Of a stretch of DNA of 64,000 nucleotides, positions 11,401-19,957 are shown piece by piece. The translations under genes were made by a program, and so were the position numbers. Within the stretch, counting starts at the first letter, position 1. Each line of letters starts with the position of its first letter. The notes under the pieces are model-generated. The model was given only the letters and a program-made list of their open reading frames with translations, was not told where the DNA came from and searched no databases. Source of the DNA: Branchiostoma floridae (lineage: Eukaryota > Chordata > Leptocardii > Amphioxiformes > Branchiostomatidae); contig NC_049986.1 of assembly GCF_000003815.2 (NCBI RefSeq), forward strand, positions 22,431,976 through 22,495,975. Reading direction: 5' to 3'.

Positions 11401-14400
11401 TATTACTATTCGGCCAGGCGGAAGTCTGGTAGAGACTAAGAAATCCAGACAGTTGAAAACATTTCACTCACCTCCTCTGCACACAGACGCCCGCACACGG
11501 TGACGTCAACTGTACAGGTACGACGTACGGTGAGACGTGCCATCTCGCCTGTCATGACGGTTACGAACGGCTGAGCCGAGACAACCTCACCTGTCAGGTT
11601 CACGGAGACAGAGCCACCTGGAGTGGGGAACCAGAGTGTATTCCAGGTGACATGGCATACATTACCGGGACATTAATAAGTTTATTGCAAATTCCTGCAC
11701 GAGGGCTAATTGTAAGTGACAAACAAATGACAGACAAATAATGGTAAACAGTATAATAAGTAACTACTCTAGTCTTACATAAAGATGTAACGTATTGGGT
11801 TTGACTTCTTTTTCTGAGACAGTGGAAGACGAAAGATCCCACTTTTTTGTTATGTGTGAGTTTTGCGACTTTTAAAGGAGAGTAGTTTTCTTTTTGTCTG
11901 TAAACGTGTACCATAACAATGATATACTATTATGGTACATATATGATTTATCAAAAGGAATATTCCCTTACTCTACACAACGCATTTTTTCTTAGTCTAC
12001 AATGTAGATGAGGAAAAGATAGTACAACATATTATATATCATGCCATGGGAAGAGGCACAGCATTTCGGATACTTCTTTAGAAAACGAAGAATGCGTTCA
12101 ATATTTTCCAACAGTGAGTTGTGGAGCCCCTCCCGAGTTCCCCCACACCGCCCTCCAGTGCGCCAGCGGACGTACCTACGGGAACACCTGCGGAGTCACC
12201 TGTGCGGACGGGTACGAAGGAACGAACCACCAGAGTGTCACCTGTCACAGTACCGGCAACTGGAGCCTACAGGCGGAAGGTAGTAATCTCCAAGCAGATT
12301 CCACCGATGGCATTAAAACAGTAACATAAGCTGGGGAAGGAATTAGCCGGCAAAGGAGGATAAATTGCCCCAGATTATGTTACTGCCACCGGACATTATA
12401 TTAATGCCACCGGAGGAATCTGCTTGGAGATTAGGAAGGTTTTCCAACGACCTTTTCTGCTTAAAAGACTTTAAGATAGCACAGGTCGTATCAGCAAAAG
12501 CTTCCTGACTTCTACGATCCCCCTTCGCCCACAGGAAGGTCTGGTTGAAGCTAGCTATATTTTATACTACAGGGTCAATGTCTTTTCGCTGTATACGTAG
12601 TACTTCAAACGATGTTTCCAATGATATGTTGTGCATTTTAGCGCTCCAGCCAATTGTTGGTGGACCGGATCTGTTCTGTCAGAGGAAGGACTGTGCCAAT
12701 CTCTCTGTACGTACCCTAAAGCTCGTCTAAGCTTGCACAATAGCAGCCAAATGCGTTCGTTTTCATTGATGATAATTACCTCCATGAAAATTGGAGGTAT
12801 AGTTTTTGGTGTGTCTGTCTTTCTGTGGGATTGCGTTTCCGGATATTTGTGGTCAGTAGAACTTTAGAACCTCTGGATGGATTGTTATGATATTTGGTAT
12901 GTTGATAGGAGTTAGCAACACAAAGGTCAAGGTCGATTTGGGGCCCCTGGTATGTGACCTTGGTACTGCAACATATCTTTTGGGTTTTGTATCTTTTGTC
13001 CCGAACATGCTGTGTTCTTGGGTCTTGATATTTTGTTGGTAAATAGCTTTTGATGCGAGGAAAAAGTTGTGTAGTTTTGGTCCCTATAGGGTTCTGCTCT
13101 GGAACTACCGGGGGGGGGGGGAGGGTTGTAACAAATGTTTCTTCAAGCGTTGAGAACGACGCAAAGGACAGTGAAGACTATATTTCCGATCACACAGCCC
13201 CCTGCCCACGGCAGCCTGACGTGCAGCGGGACAAAGTACCAGGACTCCTGCCGCCTGACGTGTGAGCCGGGATACAAAGTTGCCGACGAGAGCGGCCATC
13301 TTCTCCACGGTCTCTTCAACTTCAGGTGCACGGCAAATGGACAATGGAACAAAAAGCCAAGGTGAAGGGTTTTATTCGACTAGTTTTTCTTGAAAGTAAC
13401 TATACATTGCCTTTGTCTGCGGTGTAGATTTTCAAACTCAGAACTAGTCCTTCAAGACATTTTTTTACATAAGTCTGTATCATCCGACATTGAAATAACA
13501 TTGTGTTTCTGGGATTGATACTTTCGGCGTGTTTGCTTGTTGCGCCAATGTATTTTGATGACTTAGTCGAATGGTCGGTGTAAATCTAAGCAAGCATGTT
13601 CGACGGTCCCACGTTATATAACTTCCTGGATCTAAGGCAGTCAAGAAAAAAGTAACTATTGGCTTTTTGTACGACGAATCTTCAATAAATATAATTTCTT
13701 GACCGTTTTTTTTAGCTGCGTCCCATCAGACTACTGCCAGCTCGGGCTGCACGACTGCCACCCTGAGCACGGGGTCTGCAGCCTGACGGGTCACCAGGCC
13801 TTCAGCTGCCGCTGCCGGGTCGGGACGGTCGGGAACGGGACGCACTGTGAACGGACCCTCTGTCCGCCTTTCCCGGTCAGTACGGTTTCAACATCAGGCG
13901 CTGCTAATCGCACCGCCACGAAACACTCAGACATACACATGCACATGCACTCACACAAACACAACCAAAACGACAATTCAGATATTGAAGAAATATCGTA
14001 CAGCTTAACTCTGCAGTTGGCGAGAATGCTGAATAATCTGCAGTATTACATATTTTATATATTGTAGACTAAAAGAAGTTTCATGCATTTTGAATGCCAT
14101 CTATACACTACCGTGTTTCAAGGTGCCAATCGTGGTGTCATCGTAAGCACCAACTCATGTTCCTCACTGCTGCACATTAACAGGTCACTGAACCGGAGAA
14201 TGGGTTCTTCTCGTGTTCTATCCCGACATCCGGCTCCGCAGCCGACACCTGCCAATCAGCTGACAGCACACAGCCGGAGTACGAAGTCGTCTGCGTGCTC
14301 CACTGTAACCATGGTTACGACAGGCTGATCTATGCCGAGTACTCCTGTGGACACGATGGGAACTGGGACATTCCTTTCGACCCGAAGAGCCCAGGAACCA

Positions 14401-16393
14401 CACCCTGTTTAGGTACGTAAATCTTATAATGTTATCTCGTCTTCAGCACCAGGTTATTGTCTTTATTGTCCGGTACCTCAAATGATGACGCATTTTTTAA
14501 AAATCAATGTGGACCTTTTTGTTTATCTTTAACCAGCTCTTGTCGAACGTATGCTCCTACTAAGGCTTGGGTCACATTTCAAAAAAGGGGCCCGGCCGGG
14601 CAGCTTTCGGGAGTGAAAAGAATGATAAAACAGACATCAAATTACACAAAATATTAAAATAAGATTCATGGGCATAATTTGTGTATTTTTCTAGGTATGT
14701 AATTTGATTTTTGGTTTCTTGAAACATCCCGGCCGGGCCCAGGATTGGAAATGTGACCTCAGCCTAAGACGTGTTTGAATTTCAGCTGTGAAATGCCCGG
14801 ACCTGTCCAGCCCTCAGCACGGCAGAATGACCTGCAATAGAGGCTACAATTTCCGCTATCCCGAGGCCTGCAGCTTCGCCTGCGACCAAGGCTACGAGCT
14901 GACTCCCACAAGCAGCCGCGAAAGACATTGTCAAACTGACGCAACCTGGTCAGGAAACAATGCCGAATGCATTGGTAAGCGAAAGAACAACCAAAAACTG
15001 TCGAAAATAACCATAAGCAATCGAAAACAAAGCCATAACAGAAATCTAATTCCTATACCTGTTAAATCTAGTACCCATTTTATTTTCATCTACTTGTTAC
15101 ACTCTATTGAAGCATTTCAATGGATAATCATTGTTCATTGTAACGCTCAGGATTCTTTTACTGTTTAAATTTTCTACTCCAGCTGTGCAGTGCCCGACCC
15201 TGTACAGCCCCGCCAATGGAAGAATGTCCTGTAACCGCGGATACTCCTTCCGCTATCCCGAGACCTGCACCTTCAGCTGTAACCATGGTTACCAGCTGTC
15301 AGCCGGCAGTACCAGTCGGACCTGCCAGGCGGATCGCACGTGGTCGGGCAGCGCCGCCAGATGTACCCGTGGGTAACATTTTTCATGGACTAATTATAAT
15401 AAAGTTGGACAAGCAGATCGCATGGTCATTCACATCCAAAGGGGTAGATTATACCTTCTTTTTATCATCTTGGCCAGGAGGTTATTTTCCGGTGACGTCT
15501 GGATGTAGGTTTGGATGTATTTTTGTTTGGATCCATGTATGTATGTGTCATGGGAGCATAACTCATTGTCATGACACTAGGTACCTATTTTAACTTGAAA
15601 GTTCATCTGTGTAGGTAGAAGTCATTCTTGAACTAGTTGAACTGTAATTGTCACAACAGCAGTGGATTGTTCATTCCTTGACAAAGACTGATGCTGTGCA
15701 GTCGAAAATTTGGGTGAGTCTAATTTTTGTGTTGGAAATTACAGTTCAACTATTTCAAGGTATCTATTTTGTTTGGTCATATCCTGTCAAAGAATTGATT
15801 AATTTGGGGCCCCAAGCGGCTTTCCTTGGTTCTTCAGCAGAACTTTTTATATCTCGTTCTTGGTGCTTTATCACAAAAGCATCACGTTGTACGTATGTAT
15901 TCTTAAAGAATTTTATGTTTCCATTTAGTACAAGTTAATGCTGACCAAAAGCGAATGCAATAAAGTGAACCGTCCTCTCCCCGAAACAGGTTGCCCAGCC
16001 GGGTACGTTTACTACCAGCCTAAACAACTGTGCTACAAGGCCTTCAATCAGCACAGTAACTACGCAAGTGCAGCCGCGACTTGTTCTTCTGAAGGCGGAA
16101 CTCTCGCCATACCCCGTGATGCGGGCATTGACGCTTTCCTAATCAACCTGAAGAACGCTGTGGATAACAGCGCCGGGTTCTGGTTCGGACTGACTGATCG
16201 CGCCCGAGAAGGTAGCTGGGTTTGGGCAGATGGTGTTGCTCTTGGACATTTTAACCAGTGGAGTCCAGGAGAACCCAACAACGCGTACGGCAATGAGGAC
16301 TGTGCGTATTATTGGACAGAAAGAGGGAACAGGTGGAACGATGCGCCGTGTTCTGAAACCTCTCCGAAGTTCATTTGTCAAGTCGCAAGTTGA
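2459..16393 (+). CDS. Type II membrane sushi-EGF-C-type lectin receptor, copy A
   Basis: Twenty phase-compatible exons: 2459-2656, 3038-3112, 3543-3658, 4033-4129, 4593-4824, 5093-5251, 6233-6715, 7279-7340, 7654-7801, 9426-9623, 10276-10331, 11487-11646, 12115-12279, 12642-12706, 13198-13361, 13716-13875, 14184-14412, 14786-14974, 15183-15368, 15990-16393. They total 3546 nt, 1181 residues. There is no signal peptide; residues 1-209 are a charged cytoplasmic tail, 210-233 a single hydrophobic helix after a basic PRRKGPD anchor, so type II topology is inferred. Outside come a Pro-rich stalk, sushi half plus unknown helical domain (293-453), sushi modules (exons 8-9, 10, 11-12, 13, 14-15), EGF-like (exon 16), three sushi (17-19) and the lectin domain (1048-1181, EPN and WND intact). 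Likely a cell-surface carbohydrate receptor. Weak points: exon 1 could end at 2686, exon 5 uses a poor donor (gttagc), and exon 19 ends at gtgggt. Confidence 0.8.
3300..3400. repeat. (TG)n-rich microsatellite
   Basis: Mixed TG/TGTA simple repeat inside intron 2 of copy A. It creates open frames on both strands of only Val/Cys or His/Thr, which are not genes. Confidence 0.8.
5761..5893. repeat. Foldback repeat in intron 6 of copy A
   Basis: Two imperfect inverted arms of about 50 bp, beginning gtgcgcatg and ending catgcgcac, separated by about 35 bp. Both strands give similar short open frames because the sequence is palindromic. Probably a foldback/MITE element; no target duplication resolved. 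Confidence 0.6.
6070..6163. mobile_element. MITE in intron 6 of copy A
   Basis: About 94 bp with inverted ends tagccttatatccagccgta and tacggctggataccaggcta. The AGCCT terminus resembles the element in the copy 0 lectin exon. Confidence 0.6.
6233..6715 (+). CDS. Copy A exon 7: sushi-like half plus unrecognised helical domain
   Basis: A 483-nt exon, phase 1 at both ends. The first 60 residues look like a sushi module (CGN at the start, CxAxCHVGYQTDD, LFCNxGRW), but the fourth cysteine is replaced by an extension. About 100 residues follow that I do not recognise: they start with a Val/Gly/Ala stretch, then DTMPNTDPR, and continue as amphipathic helices rich in Leu, Ile and Asp. The block is conserved in B (21869-22339) and C (38208-38690), with most differences conservative, which argues for a folded, selected domain. 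Confidence 0.75.
6823..6941. mobile_element. MITE in intron 7 of copy A
   Basis: Inverted ends beginning tccaagtagaggttggg and ending ccaacctctgctgg, about 119 bp. A related half-end occurs near 17590. Confidence 0.55.
7834..7932 (+). pseudogene. Partial tandem duplicate of exon 9 in copy A
   Basis: Near-identical repeat of the last 100 bases of exon 9 (7703-7801), 32 bases after its donor. It has no stop, begins after tgtcag and ends at a gtagg donor, with phase 1 at both ends. The preceding intron would be only 32 nt without a pyrimidine tract, so splicing is unlikely. I treat it as a recent relic. Confidence 0.6.
8106..9335 (-). mobile_element. Tc1/mariner-like transposon remnant with long inverted repeats
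   Basis: Inverted arms of about 330 bp (roughly 8106-8445 and 9010-9335), both containing a tgttcaacactgtatcgtcc block. Between them the minus strand (about 8625-9000) reads, across broken frames, like the central part of a Tc1/mariner transposase: VWR-x-GE, a GGGGSVIVWGGI-like block, then CPYIARTITDYLQDAG resembling the NARPHTA-x3-x-DYL region. Several stops and frameshifts make it inactive. It lies in intron 9 of copy A. A solo arm relic sits at about 45025-45205 downstream of copy C. Confidence 0.65.
9934..10033. other. Assembly gap (100 N)
   Basis: Run of exactly 100 N in intron 10 of copy A; the true size is unknown. Confidence 0.99.
10382..10969. mobile_element. Non-autonomous DNA transposon in intron 11 of copy A
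   Basis: Perfect 17-bp terminal inverted repeats, atacccgcctcacatta at 10382 and its complement ending at 10969. The 588-bp interior is CpG-rich (many cgatcg/gcgat motifs) compared with the flanks, and has no transposase ORF. A separate hairpin with 16-bp arms (10976-10991 and 11015-11030) lies just outside the right end. Confidence 0.7.
11232..11438. mobile_element. MITE in intron 11 of copy A
   Basis: Inverted ends tagtctctaagcaga and its imperfect complement ending agagacta. Related to the taatctccaagcagat family found at 12284 and 21733. Confidence 0.5.
12284..12433. mobile_element. MITE abutting the exon 13 donor of copy A
   Basis: A 150-bp element with perfect 19-bp inverted ends (taatctccaagcagattcc). 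It starts five bases after the last exonic base, 12279, so only gtag of the intron precedes it. No ORF. Confidence 0.8.
12775..13120. repeat. Interspersed repeat related to 18382-19391
   Basis: Shares the phrase order 'acctcc... gtgtgtctg... ctggatggattg... gatatttggtatgttg' with the 18.4 kb element; another fragment occurs near 15450-15570. Lies in intron 14 of copy A and ends near a poly-G run at 13110. Confidence 0.45.
14560..14768. mobile_element. MITE directly upstream of exon 18 of copy A
   Basis: Inverted ends ctaaggcttgggtcacattt and the imperfect complement aaatgtgacctcagcctaag. Only 17 bases separate it from the exon at 14786. A second inner inverted pair involves ggcccggccggg and cccggccgggcc. 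Confidence 0.75.
15990..16393 (+). CDS. Copy A exon 20: C-type lectin domain, EPN type
   Basis: Terminal exon encoding a complete long-form C-type lectin domain. It begins at CPAGYVYY, has the WIGL-equivalent FWFGLTD, the EPN motif at 16271-16279, then WND and the closing FICQ. In characterised family members EPN plus WND coordinates the sugar-site calcium and favours mannose/fucose-type ligands. All ligands for binding are present here, so calcium-dependent sugar binding is expected, though not shown. Confidence 0.85.
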
Positions 16394-17247
16394 AGCGCCG
16401 TGCGTTTTTATGACAACCGTTGTCTCATGTCCAGGTCCCCTACAGAAAAATGGACCAATTAATACACACATTTGTAAAATGGTTTGGTTTTTTTACGTTT
16501 GAACCTTTGTTTATTCATGATACTCAAATCGACCTGGAAACCGCTTTTCATTGAGGTCATGTTTTATTTCTTTATTTTTTTATTTGGGTTTTTAACATAG
16601 TGAAAGGGAGGAAATAACAGGTGCAAAATTGCACTTTTGAGGGCTGCCCTCCCGTTTTCTTTCATTTTGTTCTATTACGTGTTGTTTTAAAGAAAATACG
16701 GCACAAAATACGTAAGAGTGAGAGCTGACACATGATTCGAGTCCGTACTTAAAGGAAGCCAGAGCTGTGCGTATATCTGTTCCAAGTACTGAGTCCATTT
16801 TGGACTATGGCTCTTCTGAATGTCTTTCGCCGGGGCTTTGGGACAACCAAGTGATTGCTTGTGCTTTATCTGGTTGTTCTTGTACTTTGGTCTCAGCAGT
16901 AGACAGTTCTTTACGGTTCTGTAGACGAGTACGGCATTGTAGTATTTGTGTGTTGTCTTAATGTTAAATGTAATTTTTGCCGTAAATGTTAAGCATGATA
17001 TTAAGCATTTAAGTATTGTCATCTCATAGTCTTATTTCACACATGGAAATAAACATGATTGTTAAAGACCTCATTTTATTAAAAAAAGTTACATTTAAAT
17101 AATTGTTTATGGAAGTACTTTCCCAAGGACACAACATCTAGCCATGAATGCTTGGAATTGAACCTATGTCCGCTAGCCGAGGTCATTCAAAGCCACACTG
17201 ATCATGACGATGAGAACCAAATTTACATAATCAATGACATCCAGGTA
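16394..17247. other. Copy A 3' flank
   Basis: Matches the copy 0 flank (514-770) with an extra segment at about 16565-16690. The AATAAA at about 17047 is a possible polyadenylation signal. No further coding exon seen. Confidence 0.45.
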
Positions 17248-17385
17248 AAAGCAGTTACTCAAGCAACTGAATATGGTTTTGGAAACGGTCAGAGGTTTCA
17301 GTGTTACTCACGAAAAACGCCGGACGTCTGCCTAAAACGTCTGACCTTTTCTAAAACCATGTCAAGTTACTTGAGTAACTGCTTT
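17248..17385. mobile_element. MITE with 'cagttactcaagcaactg' ends
   Basis: 138 bp with inverted ends aaagcagttactcaag and cttgagtaactgcttt, and internal ttttggaaacggtcaga/tctgacc. Relatives occur at 32340-32480, 48937-49025 and 51438-51664. Confidence 0.7.
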
Positions 17386-17869
17386 ATCGCGAAACAATGA
17401 GCATATTTAGTCACTCCCTCGCTTTGAACGATGGGCATGTGTGTTCAGTATGAAGGCAGGTTTGACAGACTACGACTAGGAACACCTAACAACAACTAGC
17501 TAGGTTTTGACACTACAAGACACAATGCAAAATAGAAAGCCCGATAAAAACGTCTAAAATAGCTATAGCGTCAACAAAAAACATCCGGAGCCTAACCTCT
17601 GCTTGGTGAATATGATTTATGATGGCAATGTATATTGCTTTCAATGCTTTATGTGTAAAGTAGCTTTGGTACATATGGTAAAGACGTAAAATCTAACTTG
17701 ATAACTATCTCATCTAACTCATGTCTCATACAATTCTTCGTGCCGCTGGCCGCCATGAATAAATCTTGTAGCCATCAGAGTAATAGGCCCATCAAATGGC
17801 AATTTCAACAATAATCAATCATCATCAATCTCTCTTTTGGCGAGAGGCGTGAACGTCGTGTGCTAATTA

Positions 17870-18093
17870 TAGACCACGGCCCGTAGGTGCAGGCAGCGGG
17901 GAATAACCCGGCATGTCCAGCTGTGGTTTTCACGTCATTATAAACACACATGCCAAGCAACGAGACAAAGTGTTGGTTAAACTTTAACCAGGGAATATAA
18001 ATCGTTATTAGCAGTGTTTTGTTGTGGTCAAGCCGTGTGCCTTATAAGCTGACAACAACACACACAGTCGGCACTTCCACGGGTGCGGTGTAG
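17870..18093 (+). promoter_or_regulatory. Putative promoter and 5' noncoding exon of copy B
   Basis: Starts with the agaccacggcc and ggggaataac blocks shared with the upstream region of copy A. A TATAAAT box lies at 17997. A strong donor, tag|gtgagt, lies at 18094, about 95 bases further on. A capped noncoding first exon ending at 18093 and spliced to the start-codon exon would explain the acceptor-like sequence before the ATG. This is inferred from sequence only. Confidence 0.35.
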
Positions 18094-18381
18094 GTGAGTG
18101 GGTCTTGTTAAAGTTAAGACGTTTGAGCTGTAGGTTCTATTAATTCTCATCCTCCAGAAATATGAGTGGGTTTACATGTGCGTAGATATGCAAGTCCATA
18201 TGAGGCCCGAATTCTTAGCCTCTACCAGGCCCCACAGGTGGTTGGAAAAAAAAGCCGAAAGTGGACAAATATGGACGGATAACAACACGCCAGAGAAGTT
18301 AGCTGGTGGAGGAGTATGGTTTGTGACCAGCTTACTCCTTTGGCATGTTTTCTGTGTATATTTGTTCTATTTCTACTATTT

Positions 18382-19391
18382 TTACCTTCGCCAAGAAGGT
18401 TATATTTTGGGTAGCGTTTGTATGTGTGTGTGTGTGTGTTTGTAGAAGACCAGCATAACTCGAGAATGTCTGGATGGATTGTATTGATATTCGGTATGTT
18501 GGTAGGTCTTGATGAGACCTGGAAACGATTAGATTTTGGGCCCCTAGCGGCCTGTTACGATACTGCAGTGGAACTTCCGGGTTTGCTATCTCGATTTCTG
18601 GACATCTGCGGCTATAATTGTTTTAGTGGTAGACAGCTCTTGGTGCCGAGAGTAAGTGGTATAGGTTTGGGCGCCCTAGCGGCTTGTTTTTGAACTGCAG
18701 GGCAGGTTAAGTGTCAGACTTTGAAAGGGAATAACTCAAGAATGGGTTGACGGATTGTCATGGTTTGTGGTATGTAGATAGCTTCAGTGATGCCTCATAT
18801 AATTACATATTAACCATGCAAATTGAATCTAATTAAAAATTTTAAATAAATTAATTAGGAAATCATCTAAACACGCTCAACTCAATTATAGGACCATTGC
18901 AACATGTGACACTAGTAACTGAGAAAGAGAAGAATATTGATAGATATATTTTATGTTAAATAAAGACATAATTTGCATAATTAATGAGAAAATTCTATAT
19001 TATCATTGTGGTAAATGACGGAAACTTCTGACTTGTAACATTTGGAAGTTATGTACAGGTGAACATCGTTAACCATTGATTATGCAAATGTGTAAATAAG
19101 TGGAGCTACAGATTGTGATGTCCAGCGCAATTCAAGATGTATCCAATTGGACATCTTGCTAGTCTGTACAATGTTGAATAAACAATGTTGAATAAATTAT
19201 AAGAAAATACGATAAAAGCCTTCTTTCTTAACATAGATTGTGTACGTCTGTTGTTTGGTGGAGGAGATGATCAGTTTATAGTATTTATCCAAATGAGATC
19301 CTTATTTGCTTAATTAATGACAAACACAATTAATACAGCAGTTGTAAAAGATAAAATCATTTGGCGAAGGTATGGGTTCGTTGAACTCTAG
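18382..19391. mobile_element. About 1-kb inverted-end repeat element
   Basis: Begins taccttcgccaa and has the complement ttggcgaaggta near its right end (19363), followed by gaactctagtt. Contains a (GT)n tract and low-complexity AT-rich DNA without ORFs. The terminal phrase gcgaaggtatg-n-gtcg with actctagtt recurs at 57975-58005. Confidence 0.45.
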
Positions 19392-19669
19392 TTCCAGCAT
19401 CATGTAGAGCCTAATCGTTCCATTCGGACTTGATATAAGAATGACACCTTGTGGTGTTGACGTATTAGAATCTTAAGGTTCGTGATTCGAATAAATATCC
19501 TAGATTTTTTTTATTTCATGCAGCACGTCTGTCGCAAGACGATTGCGATACGTTTCCAGGTTAGAACTATTGCAATTGCTAGTGTTATAAAGTCCGTTTT
19601 GTACAAAGAGATTTCCGCGCTTATACAGCATCATTACTTCATCATTACAAGTTTCCTTCAAATAGAACA

Positions 19670-19957
19670 ATGTTGTCGTTACCGGGCAACAGCCAGCTGC
19701 TCCCTCGGGGCAGATCGACCCAGGGCCCGACCAAAACAGCCTGGACCACCCGATGCGATCACCTGCTGCCTCGGGCTGGGCGGACTCGGAGCAGACGGCA
19801 CAAAGCTAGACACAAGACGAGGGCGACATCGGCAACAAAGGACATCCGCAATGTACCGGTAACAAATGTAAGCTTGATGCAGGGCTCGTCAACACGCCCT
19901 AAAAGTGTCTTCACGTTGGAATACATCTCCGTACGGGAGGACCGTCAGGAACCCCGA
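19670..19957 (+). CDS. Copy B fused exon 1/2
   Basis: In copy C the first two coding exons are separated by an intron of about 560 bp (35751-36314). Here they are continuous: the frame runs from the ATG through the residues VTNVSLMQ straight into GSSTRPKS without a stop. A 24-nt intron between gtaaca and atgcag would be too short to splice. The junction coincides with the copy C donor CAG|gt, so the intron has been lost. Confidence 0.75.

Noticed and set aside
19859-19882. A 24-nt intron between exons 1 and 2 of copy B
   Set aside because: Too short for spliceosomal removal, and the frame stays open through it; intron loss is simpler.
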